Shown: positions 54,405 to 63,074 of the stretch, in pieces
How the letters are laid out: each line of letters opens with the position of its first letter
Numbering within the stretch: position 1 is the stretch's first letter
Assembly: GCA_038322235.1 (NCBI GenBank)
Contig: JBBQFQ010000025.1
Location: 5,118 to 69,117 of the forward strand
Direction of reading: 5' to 3'
DNA: 64,000 bases
From: SZAS-18 sp038322235
GTDB lineage: Bacteria; Verrucomicrobiota; Verrucomicrobiia; Chthoniobacterales; SZAS-18
Notes under the pieces: generated by a model
Databases searched by the model: none
Seen by the model: the letters and a program-made list of their open reading frames with translations, nothing else
Told to the model about the DNA's origin: nothing
Position numbers and translations under genes: made by a program

Positions 54405-54764
54405 TCATTCCTCAAACAGTTCGTCGATCGCTTGCTTGAGATCCTCCGGACTGAACGGTTTGAGCAGGAACCCCTCGGCCCCCCGCTTCACCGCTTCGAC
54501 CGCCGTGTGCTTGTCGGCGAGCGCCGAGACGATCAGAATCTTCGTCGCCGGCTTCGAGCGCATGATCTGCTCCACGGCCGTGAGCCCGTCCATGTGCGGC
54601 ATGGTGATATCCATCGTCACGACGTCCGGCTGCATCGCATTGAACTCCTCCACCGCCTTCGCGCCGTCCGAGGCGAAGCGGACTTCGGTGAAACTGAGCT
54701 TGGTGAGAATCCGCTCGATCGAGCGGCGGATGATGAGTGAATCGTCGACGACGAGCAATTTCAT
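54405..54764 (-). CDS. CheY-like single-domain response regulator
   Basis: A 119-residue receiver with all key residues: Asp7/Asp8 in LLVVDDSLI, acceptor Asp52 in VVTMDITMPHMDG, the switch Ser80 in LIVSAL and Lys102 in FLLKPFS. It most resembles CheY of chemotaxis or type IV pilus systems. Its ATG overlaps the stop of the membrane kinase (ATGA), so the two are co-translated. Phosphate would come from the HPt domain of that kinase and be removed by the CheX-like protein that follows. Confidence 0.92.
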   Translation of the reverse strand: MKLLVVDDSLIIRRSIERILTKLSFTEVRFASDGAKAVEEFNAMQPDVVTMDITMPHMDGLTAVEQIMRSKPATKILIVSALADKHTAVEAVKRGAEGFLLKPFSPEDLKQAIDELFEE

Positions 54765-57010
54765 GCGGAGAGAATTCCGGGGGCGACGAGCGGGAGCGAG
54801 ATGGTGAAGAGAAGGGACCGACCCGGGGAGCAGGCGATGTCGATATCGCCGCCAGCTTCATCGACCACCCGGCGCTTGACGAGATCGAGTCCCGCGCCGC
54901 GACCAGCGTCGCCGTTGGTCGTTCCAGCGGTGCTGAACCCCGACAGGAAGATGAGCGACGTGGTCTGATCATCGCCCATCGCCGCCGCCTGCTCGGGGGT
55001 GAGCAGTTTTTGCTCGACCGCGCGCTCGCGGATCCGCGGATAGTCGAGCCCGGCGCCGTCGTCGAAGACATCAAGTTGAAAGGCCGGACCGTGCGCTCCG
55101 CCGGTGTCGAGAAATCCCGTCAGTCGCATCGTGGCCTGCGCCGGCTTGCCTGCGGCCGTGCGCTGCGCCGGCGATTCGATGCCGTGCACGACGGAATTCC
55201 GCACGAGCTGGATGAGGACATCCTTCACGAGCGCACGATGGGCCGCCGGAACGTCCGCGGTGCTGAAGCCGGAAGCATCGAAATGCACCGACTTCCCCTG
55301 CCGCAGCGAGATCGCGGAAACCAAGGCCTCGGCGGGTCCCGTAATCGGATCCCGCGGTGCCCCGGTCCCGGGGCCGGAGGCGACGCGAACGGTCTCCCGG
55401 ATCCGCGAGCCCAGCTCGGTGGCTTCCTCGATGGCGGTGCGGAGTTCCGCCTGGCGCACGACGACGGAGAGCAGATCCTCGCCCGTGAGGCGCGGCCGGT
55501 TGAGGAGCGCCTGGATCTCGTCCTCAAAGCTGTTTGTGAGCTTCTCGAAGAAGTCGAGTTGAAGGGCGGAGGCGTTTCCCTTGATGTTGTGGACCGTCGC
55601 GTAGACTGCCTTGAGTTTTTCCCGCAAGGATTCCGCCAGCGCGGCGTTCCCGGTCTTTGTCAGGTCCTCCATCTTGAACGAGTCGTTCACTCGATCGAGT
55701 TCCCCCTTCGCATGGGTCAGGAACTCCTGGAGGGAGGACGGCTCGACGTGCAAAATGCTGAGCAGGACCTCGAACTGCCGCTCCTTCTTCGCCTCCTCGG
55801 ACCGGAGCTGCTGCTCGAGCTTCACCTGCGGGGTGATGTCCCGCACGCTGACGAAGAGACGGTCGACCTTTCCGCCCGCGACGATGCGGCGAAAGGCGAA
55901 TTCGAAAAAGTTGGTCGTGAAGCCACCTTCGGGATTGGGGAAACTCACCTCCACCTGGGAGAGCGGATTGATCTTCGCGAGCTGCTTCTCCTTCTTCGCG
56001 GGGTCGAACATGAGCGCAAGGTAGTCGCGCGAGGTGTTGAACCATTTCTCCGGGAGGAGCCGCTGCAGAAGGGAAAGGAAGTTCATCCCCGCCAGATCGT
56101 CGATCCGAAAGAGCCGCTTCACTTCGTCGGAGTACTGGTCACCGATGCGGAGGCTGGGATCGAGGAGCATCATGCCCTGCCGCACCGTGGTGAAGATCAG
56201 GTCGGTGTCCTGTTTGGACGTTTCGAGACTCTTCGTCGTGGTGCCGAGGGCTGCGTTCGTCGCCTGCAAGTCACCGGCGAATTTCGCGGCTTCCCGATCG
56301 CCCTGCCGCAGACGGCCGAAGATCTGGTAAAGCACGACGCCGAGCAAAACGATCGCCGCGGCCGCCAGCACCCCCGAAACGAGTCGGAGCGTACGCGCCA
56401 GGTCCGAGGCGCCTGCTTCCAGGTCCGCCGTCAGCCGGTTCATGACATCGAGCAGCTTCAGATTCTTATCGGAGGCGTAGTTCACGGCCGACGTGACCTG
56501 ATCCGGATCCGCCGTCCCGCGGACCGCGATGATGGGCGCCAGGCGTTCGCGCAGGGGCTGCCAGAGCGACTGGGCTTCCGCGAGAATCAAGCGCGAGTTC
56601 TCACTCCGCGCGGCCTCGAGCTGCAGCGGCTTGAGATCGGCGCCTTTGACGACGCCTCCGGTCGAGAATGCGGTCAGCGTCGTTTCGAATAACTCCGTCG
56701 ACAGCCGGAGATCATCCTGAGGGATCGCGAGTTTCAGGGGCGCCAAATCCGAGCGGGTGCCCTCGCCCATCGACTGCACCGCGAGCTGAATCTGGAGCAA
56801 CCCTTTCGCAATGCGCTGGCTAAGCATCCGCTGACGACCAGCGAGATTGATGCTCGCAGCGTCGCGCTGGACGACGTAGGACGAGACGAACGTAATCGCG
56901 AGCACGAACACGAAGAGGGCGACGAAACCGGCTAGCGCAATGACGAGCGGCGTGTAGCTACGCTGGGTAGCGCCAGCGGCGGGGCGATCTTCGGGAATGA
57001 TATCGATCAT
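54761..57010 (-). CDS. Membrane-bound CheA-like histidine kinase with PilJ/NarX sensor and PAS
   Basis: A 749-residue kinase. Start 57010 precedes a transmembrane helix (PLVIALAGFVALFVFVLAITFV, ~20-42). A PilJ/NarX-type sensor domain (NLAGRQRMLSQRIAKGLLQI and a second helical copy) reaches to a second helix near 220. A PAS domain with the dimerisation segment spans ~255-375. The HPt domain carries His474 in TVHNIKGNAS, a CheA-type H-x-x-K-G motif. The ATPase domain (LIQLVRNSVVHGIE; DDGAGLDY; GRGAGLDLVKRRV) ends the protein. There is no CheW-like regulatory domain, which CheA normally needs to bind receptors. Sensor, PAS and kinase are thus one chain. Confidence 0.88.
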   Translation of the reverse strand: MIDIIPEDRPAAGATQRSYTPLVIALAGFVALFVFVLAITFVSSYVVQRDAASINLAGRQRMLSQRIAKGLLQIQLAVQSMGEGTRSDLAPLKLAIPQDDLRLSTELFETTLTAFSTGGVVKGADLKPLQLEAARSENSRLILAEAQSLWQPLRERLAPIIAVRGTADPDQVTSAVNYASDKNLKLLDVMNRLTADLEAGASDLARTLRLVSGVLAAAAIVLLGVVLYQIFGRLRQGDREAAKFAGDLQATNAALGTTTKSLETSKQDTDLIFTTVRQGMMLLDPSLRIGDQYSDEVKRLFRIDDLAGMNFLSLLQRLLPEKWFNTSRDYLALMFDPAKKEKQLAKINPLSQVEVSFPNPEGGFTTNFFEFAFRRIVAGGKVDRLFVSVRDITPQVKLEQQLRSEEAKKERQFEVLLSILHVEPSSLQEFLTHAKGELDRVNDSFKMEDLTKTGNAALAESLREKLKAVYATVHNIKGNASALQLDFFEKLTNSFEDEIQALLNRPRLTGEDLLSVVVRQAELRTAIEEATELGSRIRETVRVASGPGTGAPRDPITGPAEALVSAISLRQGKSVHFDASGFSTADVPAAHRALVKDVLIQLVRNSVVHGIESPAQRTAAGKPAQATMRLTGFLDTGGAHGPAFQLDVFDDGAGLDYPRIRERAVEQKLLTPEQAAAMGDDQTTSLIFLSGFSTAGTTNGDAGRGAGLDLVKRRVVDEAGGDIDIACSPGRSLLFTISLPLVAPGILSA

Positions 57011-57257
57011 GGGGGGAAAAAGGCGTTCCTCGCCGGGCAGGTCAGTAGCCGATGAGTCACGGATCCGCCAGATAATCGTTGTCACCGATTCAGCGTAGTT
57101 CGATTAGGTCAGGGCATTTACGAGGCAAGAGCTTGTTTCGCTGCGGGTGATCGCTAGTAGAGCGCGATGACTATTCGTCACCGAAACTGGGGGAAATGAC
57201 GGCTTCGCCCTTCCTTCTCTAAGAGCGCCAGACGAGCGCATTCAAAGCCCACCGCCA

Positions 57258-58286
57258 ATGATATCCCCTGCCCGCTTCTGGCTCCGTGCCGCGTCGTTTC
57301 GAGTCCCATTTCGCTTTCTGACCCTATCGCTCGCGATCGCGGCACTTTTCGTCGTCACCGCGCTGCTCCACGCCCCCCGCGTCCTCGCTCAAGGCGACCT
57401 CGTGGACCCTGAGACGGCACCGTATGAGGTCGTGAAGGACCTCGCAGGAAACCTCTCGGTCGCGGGCTCGGACACGTGCGAAGCGTTCGTCACTGCCGCC
57501 GCGAAACGGTTTTGCGAACTGCAGCCAGGTGTGACGCTTAAGATCGAGGCGAAAGGCTCGGGCACGGCGCCCCCAGCACTCGCCGACGGCTCGGCCCAAC
57601 TCGGCATCATGACCCGCGAGATGAAGCCCGCGGAGGCGGCCGCTTGCGAGAGCAAGCTCGGCCAGAAGCTCGTCGGGGCACGCATCGCGGCGGATGCCCT
57701 CGTCGTTTACGTTCATCGCGATAACCCACTCAAGGTCATCTCCTTCGTGCAACTGGAGGCTGCCTTCGGCGCGGCCATTCCCGCTGGCACCAAGGAAGCT
57801 CGCCTGTGGGCGGATCTGGGGGTCGGTGGGAAGCTCGCGGATCAGCCGATCAGCGTCATCGGCCAGCCAGCCACTTCCGGCACGAACGGCTTTTTTCGGG
57901 AGAAGATCCTGAACGGCGGCGAGATTCGCGCCGGTTTCACGGAGTTCGCCACGAAACAAGCGATCCTCAGCGCCTTGCGCACAAACCCAGCGGGTCTCGC
58001 GTTTACGAGCTTCGGCATGGAATCGGCCGAGACGCGCGCCCTCTCGCTCCGACGCGGCACAGGCCCCGCCGTCGAACCGACCGGCTGGAACGTCGTCACC
58101 GGAGAGTATCCGGTCTCCCGCTTTATCTTCGCCTATCCAAAGCGTGGGACGCAGCCCGCCGAGCGCATCGCCAACGCCTTCCTCCGCTTCCTCCTTTCGA
58201 AGGAAGGCCAGAGCGCCGTGATCAGCGGCAGCCATCTCTCGCTCCCCGCCTTCGTCTGTCGCGAAGAGTCGGGCCGCCTCAACTAA
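57258..58286 (+). CDS. PstS-like phosphate-binding protein, paralogue 1
   Basis: A 342-residue exported binding protein. Signal peptide (ITLSLAIAALFVVTALLHAPRVLAQG-like region at ~20-45). The PstS anion-binding signature is clear: GSGTAPPALADGSAQLGIMTRE near 95-115 and ATSGTNGFFREKILNGG near 205. The end (FLLSKEGQSAVISGSHLSLP) fits the family. It is followed eight bases later by a second paralogue. Neither pstC, pstA, pstB nor phoU is present, so the two may be sensors, phosphate stores at the surface, or feed a transporter encoded elsewhere. No clear Pho box is seen in 57086-57257. Confidence 0.85.
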   Translation: MISPARFWLRAASFRVPFRFLTLSLAIAALFVVTALLHAPRVLAQGDLVDPETAPYEVVKDLAGNLSVAGSDTCEAFVTAAAKRFCELQPGVTLKIEAKGSGTAPPALADGSAQLGIMTREMKPAEAAACESKLGQKLVGARIAADALVVYVHRDNPLKVISFVQLEAAFGAAIPAGTKEARLWADLGVGGKLADQPISVIGQPATSGTNGFFREKILNGGEIRAGFTEFATKQAILSALRTNPAGLAFTSFGMESAETRALSLRRGTGPAVEPTGWNVVTGEYPVSRFIFAYPKRGTQPAERIANAFLRFLLSKEGQSAVISGSHLSLPAFVCREESGRLN

Positions 58287-58294
58287 CCCCCGCC

Positions 58295-59248
58295 ATGACC
58301 CGCTCGAAGCCCCGCAGAATCGCCCCGTCCCGCCTCGTCGCGCTTACCCTTTGCTTCGCCCCCTGGGTCGCTGCCCAAGGAGATTCCGTCGATCCAGAGG
58401 CGGCCGCTTACCTACCAGCCGCCGGGATCAAGGGGTCGCTGGTGGTCGCGAGCGCCGCGACCTCTGAGGCCTTTCTCAAACGCGCCGCCGAAAAATTCCA
58501 GGCGCTCCATCCCGGAGTCAAAGTCACCGTCGACGCGAAGGGATCGAGTCTGACGTTGCCCGCCCTGGCGTCCGGCGCGGCGCAAATTGCCTTCACGAAT
58601 CACGTCGTCCTCCCGGAGGAACTCGAGCAATGCGAGACGAAGCTCGGCAAGCGGCCGGTGACCGTCCGCGTTTCGTTCGATGCCATTCTGGTCTACGCCC
58701 ACCGCGATAACCCGCTCCGCACGATTGCGCTCCCGCAAATCGCGGCGATCTACACCGCCGGAGCGAAGGAATTCCGCAAATGGAGCGACGTGGGGGTCAC
58801 GGGAAAACTCGCCGAGTCCGACATCGTGGCGCTGGGCCTCCCGGCCTCGCGCTCCACCACCGGCTACTTCCGCGCCGTCGCGCTGGGCGGGGGCAGCGTC
58901 CGGAGTGGCGTCCCGGAAATCCTCTCCAGTGAAGAGATCGTGAAAGCGGTCAGCCAGAATCCCGCCGCCATTGGCTTCGCCACGTTCGGTGTCGCCAATC
59001 CCGCGGTAAAGGCACTCTGGCTGACGAAGACGGGCGGCGCGGGGATCGAGCCCACGGGAATGAACATCATGGCCGGCGACTATCCGCTGGGCCGGGCCCT
59101 CCTCGCGCACGCGTTACCCGGCAATGCGGTCGGCGCAGAGTTCCTCCGTTTTCTCCTCTCCCGCGAAGGCGGCAAGCTGGCGGTCGAAAATAACCATCTC
59201 GCGCTCCCCGCGTCGATTTGCGCGAACGAGGTCGCCAAGTTGCAGTAA
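58295..59248 (+). CDS. PstS-like phosphate-binding protein, paralogue 2
   Basis: A 317-residue exported relative of the preceding protein (signal region RLVALTLCFAPWVAAQGD). Common features are VDPEAAAYLPAAGIKGSLVVA, the SLTLPALASGAAQIAFTN loop, VYAHRDNPLRTIALPQIAAIY and the RSTTGYFRAVALGGGSVR loop. In this copy the usual S-G-T is replaced by R-S-T-T, and the first loop has S-S-L-T-L, so the ligand or affinity may differ from paralogue 1. Both are surely one transcript. It is convergent with the DUF6600 gene. Confidence 0.83.
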   Translation: MTRSKPRRIAPSRLVALTLCFAPWVAAQGDSVDPEAAAYLPAAGIKGSLVVASAATSEAFLKRAAEKFQALHPGVKVTVDAKGSSLTLPALASGAAQIAFTNHVVLPEELEQCETKLGKRPVTVRVSFDAILVYAHRDNPLRTIALPQIAAIYTAGAKEFRKWSDVGVTGKLAESDIVALGLPASRSTTGYFRAVALGGGSVRSGVPEILSSEEIVKAVSQNPAAIGFATFGVANPAVKALWLTKTGGAGIEPTGMNIMAGDYPLGRALLAHALPGNAVGAEFLRFLLSREGGKLAVENNHLALPASICANEVAKLQ

Positions 59249-59400
59249 CGCCGGCCCAGAGGACGTCTTTAGCGCGGTCCCGGCGAACGGTGACACATCC
59301 CCCGCGCCCGGGATCGACGCCTTCCGCTCTCATCGAAGATTGGCGAATGAGCCTGGCTCGCGGCTGGCGAGCGCCCCGCCATTTGACTGTCGGCCGCCGC

Positions 59401-61101
59401 CTACGCAGGGCCTTTCGTCGGCGTCGGAACGAGGGGATCAGCGGTGGGGGCCGGCGCGGGCTCTTTCCTCGGCGCGGTGACGGGCTCCTTCGTCGAAGCG
59501 GGCGCCTTGGTCGGCGTGGGGGCGAGTGGGACCGCAGTTGGAGCCTTGGTCGCCGTCGGCGCGGGAGCTTTCGTCGGCGTGGGCGCGAGCGGCACCGCAG
59601 TCGGGGGCAGGGTCGCCGTCGGCGCGGGCGCCTTGGTCGGCGAGGGCGCGAGCGGCACACCGGTCGACGGCACGCTCGCCGTTGGCGCGGGAGCTTTCGT
59701 TGGCGTGGGCGCGAGCGGGACCGCGGTCGGCGGCTGGGTCGCCGTGGGCGCGGGCGCTTTCGTCGGCGTGGCAGCGAGCGGCGGAGCCGTGGGGACTGGT
59801 GTGGCCCCGGCAGGCGGCGCGGATTGAATCGTGGTAGTTGCCGCTGGCCCAACGGGCCCCGGGCCCGGCACGATTGGCGTGGCTCGTGCACTGGCGGGGG
59901 ATTCCGCCCGAACGCTAGCGCGCAACTGCTCGGCCGCCTGCGGGCTGCGCAACGCGGCCCAGCCCCGATCAACCTCAACCGTGCCCACGCGTTCCCGGAC
60001 TTGGAGGGGACGCTGCGGCTGCACGGCCCGACGAATCTCCGGCGCAAAGACCGCGATCGCACCGGCGACAATCGCCGCGGTCGGCCCGGCAGATTCGGCA
60101 AACTCAGCGCGCCGCTCGAGACGCAAGCGGGCGATCGGCTGCGCCTGCAAACGCCCGACTTCTTCGTAAAGAGGACCTTCGTTCACGATGACGTCTTGGC
60201 GGATGGTAATATTCGTGACGTTGCGCGTTTCCTGCATGATGACGACGTTCTGGACGGTCTCGATAGTCACCCGCCGCGCCGACGACGCTCCGAGCTGCTC
60301 AACGGGCACAAAGGCATACTGGTCCGGACCGAGGTCGTATTCGACATCGGCGCCCGCCTGAATCCCGCGTGCGTCGTCGAGGTGGGCTTCGGGCGGAAGC
60401 GGTGCCCAGCCGATGTAACGATCACTCGTGCGCCAGGACACCCACGACGGAGCCCAGCGATCACCGGGCACCCAGACCCACCCAAGACCGCGCAGCCGCG
60501 TCCACCGCCCGTAGTGATAGGTCGCCCAGCCGAAACGCTCGTCCGAAACCCACGTCCACCCCGCATCCGTATAGGTCCACCGACCTTCCGTGTAGGGGTG
60601 CCATCCGCTCCGTCGGCCCACCTTCGGCTGCCACACGAAACCGTATTGTTGCGACTCGATCCAGTCGCCGTCCTCGGCCAACCGCTCGTAGAAAATTTCG
60701 AACGTCTGGGGCCCGCGGGGGCTCGTCGCTTCCCGGCGCGGACGCGGCCGGCCATCTTGGGCGTGTCGGGCGGCCTCCCGGCTCGCGGCGAGTGCGGCCC
60801 GCTCTTCCGCGAGACGGCGCCGCTCCGCAGTTCTTTCCTGCTCGGAAAGGGCGTGCTCGCGTGCTCGAAGTCGCGCTTCGCGTTCCGCTAGCGCCGTCTC
60901 TCGCTCGACCAAGCGAGCTTCGGTCTCGATCCCGTCCGTCGCGGGGGCGGGCGCGGGGTCCGCAATGACCACGGCCGGCCGGGCCTCCCCCAGAGGAGCA
61001 GGCGCCGACGTGGGAGCGGGAGGAGCGGCGGCTTGAGGGGCTTGCTCGCAAGCGGTCGCCCAAACGAGCACGGGAAGCAGGAGCAGGAGTCTGGGGTTCA
61101 C
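59401..61101 (-). CDS. DUF6600-type lipoprotein with Pro/Thr/Ala repeat tail
   Basis: A 566-residue protein, GTG start at 61101, beginning with a lipoprotein signal (LLLLLPVLVWATACEQ, lipobox ATAC). A coiled-coil of EAxLxERExAL repeats covers ~60-110. The central domain (~135-300) has the DUF6600 pattern of Trp/Tyr repeats: WHPYTEGRWTYTDAGWTWVS, FGWATYHYGRWTRL, GWVWVPGDRWAP, YIGWAPLPPEA. From ~430 the tail is repeats of 21 residues. DUF6600 proteins are envelope proteins of unknown role. A frame continuing before the GTG enters the neighbouring kinase remnant. Confidence 0.83.
   Translation of the reverse strand: MNPRLLLLLPVLVWATACEQAPQAAAPPAPTSAPAPLGEARPAVVIADPAPAPATDGIETEARLVERETALAEREARLRAREHALSEQERTAERRRLAEERAALAASREAARHAQDGRPRPRREATSPRGPQTFEIFYERLAEDGDWIESQQYGFVWQPKVGRRSGWHPYTEGRWTYTDAGWTWVSDERFGWATYHYGRWTRLRGLGWVWVPGDRWAPSWVSWRTSDRYIGWAPLPPEAHLDDARGIQAGADVEYDLGPDQYAFVPVEQLGASSARRVTIETVQNVVIMQETRNVTNITIRQDVIVNEGPLYEEVGRLQAQPIARLRLERRAEFAESAGPTAAIVAGAIAVFAPEIRRAVQPQRPLQVRERVGTVEVDRGWAALRSPQAAEQLRASVRAESPASARATPIVPGPGPVGPAATTTIQSAPPAGATPVPTAPPLAATPTKAPAPTATQPPTAVPLAPTPTKAPAPTASVPSTGVPLAPSPTKAPAPTATLPPTAVPLAPTPTKAPAPTATKAPTAVPLAPTPTKAPASTKEPVTAPRKEPAPAPTADPLVPTPTKGPA
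59503..59775 (-). repeat. 63-bp coding repeats (21 residues each)
   Basis: Four full units and a part unit of TKAPAPTATxPPTAVPLAPTP in the DUF6600 protein tail, with small changes between units (for instance ASVPSTGVPLAPSP). The period of 63 bases keeps the frame, unlike the non-coding arrays elsewhere in this window. Such Pro/Thr/Ala repeats form extended linkers through or around the cell wall or outer membrane. Unit number could vary between strains. Confidence 0.8.
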
Positions 61102-61199
61102 GCTTAACCTTCGGCTTGGCGATCCGTGCCGGCCGTATGCTTCCCGGCCGACGGCTCGCCCGATGGTCGGCCGCGGCCGCAAATCAAGCCGGACTCGAC

Positions 61200-61486
61200 G
61201 GGGTAATTCCGGCAACGAGCCGCTGCAACTGAAGCCGCATCTGCTCCCTTTTCCGGCGGAGGCCCCCATCTAGCGGCAAAGGTCGGCCGCTCGCACGGAA
61301 AACTGCTCGATCTGTGCAAGCTCGAGCGCGATCGGGGAGGACTCCGGCAGCGGAGGACGGATGAGCGATGCTTCGCCGACAATCCCGGTGAGCAGATCGT
61401 TGAAACCGTGGGTGATTCGTCCGGCGAGCACACCGAGTCTCGAGATTTTGCCCCTGCTCGGCCCGTTTCTCGATCCAAATCTTCAC
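61200..61486 (-). pseudogene. Decayed hybrid histidine kinase HisKA fragment
   Basis: Minus-strand frame 1 gives KIWIEKRAEQGQNLE; after a shift near 61437 a second frame gives LGVLAGRITHGFNDLLTGI, VGEASLIRPPLPESSPIALE, QIEQFSVRAADLCR, then an in-frame TAG at 61272-61270, and MGASAGKGSRC after it. This matches the kinase pattern LGVLAGGIAHDFNNLLTGILGNASLA...RAADLCRQMLAYAGKG, so the TAG replaces a CAG Gln codon. At least one frameshift and one stop are present, and both the sensor and ATPase parts are missing. It lies in the gap between the lipoprotein and phospholipase genes. Confidence 0.75.
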
Positions 61487-61605
61487 TCTCGATCCGATCG
61501 CTGCGGGCCGGCTGCATCCACGACGAAGAATTTCTGCACGAGGGAGCGCGGTGTTCGGCGCGCGCAGGTTAGGCGCCGGAGATCATAGAGCGGCCAGGGA
61601 ATGCT

Positions 61606-62892
61606 CTAGAGTTGCGAGTGGAAGGGCAGCACGGCCCATTCCGTTAAACGCTCGAGCCAGGACCGCCGATTGAATTCTTCCAGGCTGTACGTCTTCGACC
61701 TTTGCAAATCGCGCTCGAAGGCTTGTTCCAGACGTTGGCTGAATTCCGAATCCAAAACCGTGAGATCCAGTTCCTCATTAATCTGCGCCGAGCGGGCGTC
61801 GAAATTCGAGGAGCCAAGCACCGAGAAAAGCCCATCCACGACGATGGTTTTGGCGTGGAGCATGGAAGGCTCATATTCGAAGATTTTCACACCGCCCTTC
61901 AAAAGCTCCCCGTACGCCGAACGGCCGGCCGCCTTGGTCGCGGGTTGATCGTTGTGTTTCCCGGGGAGCAGGAGTCGGACGTCCACCCCGCGCTTCACGG
62001 CGTCCACCAACTGCTGCACTTGGCTGGCGCTGGGAGCGCAGTATGCATTGGTAATGGAGATCGAGCGGGTAGCCGACGTGAAAGCCACGGCTTGGGCCCA
62101 GGCCATTGGGGCGAGGGAAAAGGCGCGTGATCCGATGACCTGCGCCTTAATCTTTCCGGCCCCGGCTGGAGGAGGAAAATTCCCCTCCGCGCCGAACCCG
62201 TCACCGGTTTCCTGAGCCCAGTGTTGCAGAAAGGCGCTCTGGAGTTTGGTCACGATGGGTCCCTCCAGTCTGGCATGAGTGTCCCGCCAGTGATCCTTAG
62301 CATCCCCGTTGCCCAGCCATTGATCGGCAAAGCCCACTCCGCCGGTGAAACCAACGAGACCGTCGACCACGAGGACTCGTCGATGCGAACGTTGGTTTAA
62401 GCGATCTACCCGCCAGGTCCGGGTGGGATGGTAGTAGGCGAACGCACACCCGGCGGCCTTGAGGGCCGCCACCTCTTCGTTCTTCAAGTGAAGACTCGAG
62501 CCCACGCCATCGAGAAGGACGCGGACCTTGACGCCGGCCCGGGCCCGTTCGGAGAGCGCTTCTTCGAACTGCGCTCCGACCTTACCAGAGAAGAACAGGT
62601 ACGCTTCGAAGTGGATGCTTTGTCGTGCGCCCCGAATCGCGGTGAGCATGGCAGGGAAAATCTGATCGCCATTTTCGAGCAGCTCGATCTTGTTTCCTTC
62701 GAGAGGGATGGGGTCCGCGAGGGCGTGCGCGTAAGCGAAAAATGAGGGGTCGGATACGTTGAGCGAGTGCCCCATCCGATATTGCACCACATCGCGCCGG
62801 ACCAGAATGAACCCGACGACAAACGCGAGGACCAAGAGCCCTGCGACCAGAAACAGCCAGACGCGAACGGGCTGCTTAGACCATCTCTTCAT
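61606..62892 (-). CDS. Phospholipase D-like / cardiolipin synthase
   Basis: A 428-residue membrane-anchored enzyme. Start 62892 opens with a basic stretch and transmembrane helix (VWLFLVAGLLVLAFVVGFILV). Two PLD domains follow. The first motif, His170 in HRRVLVVDGLVGFTGG, has Arg where the HKD consensus has Lys. The second, His346 in HAKTIVVDGLFSVLGSSNFD, is canonical. The layout matches bacterial cardiolipin synthases of the ClsB/ClsC type and related phospholipases; the first-motif change could reduce or alter activity. It is transcribed away from the stress genes. Confidence 0.85.
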   Translation of the reverse strand: MKRWSKQPVRVWLFLVAGLLVLAFVVGFILVRRDVVQYRMGHSLNVSDPSFFAYAHALADPIPLEGNKIELLENGDQIFPAMLTAIRGARQSIHFEAYLFFSGKVGAQFEEALSERARAGVKVRVLLDGVGSSLHLKNEEVAALKAAGCAFAYYHPTRTWRVDRLNQRSHRRVLVVDGLVGFTGGVGFADQWLGNGDAKDHWRDTHARLEGPIVTKLQSAFLQHWAQETGDGFGAEGNFPPPAGAGKIKAQVIGSRAFSLAPMAWAQAVAFTSATRSISITNAYCAPSASQVQQLVDAVKRGVDVRLLLPGKHNDQPATKAAGRSAYGELLKGGVKIFEYEPSMLHAKTIVVDGLFSVLGSSNFDARSAQINEELDLTVLDSEFSQRLEQAFERDLQRSKTYSLEEFNRRSWLERLTEWAVLPFHSQL

Positions 62893-63074
62893 GGGGAGAA
62901 GTGGAGTTCGGTGACTGGCATGCCAGGCGGGATCGGGCCAAGACCACAAAGTCCCGCACCGGCGGAGAGCGGGCTAAAAAATCGTGGAGCGCGAATGCGC
63001 TCCGCGATGTTTCGGTCGAGCTGAAGTTACCGGGAGGCTCCCGCCGGAGAGCAAGGGTCCTGCCCGGACGGGCC

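Noticed and set aside
57086..57257. Pho box upstream of the phosphate-binding protein genes
   Set aside because: No pair of CTGTCAT-like direct repeats with 11-base spacing is present; only loose matches around gtcaccgaaact.
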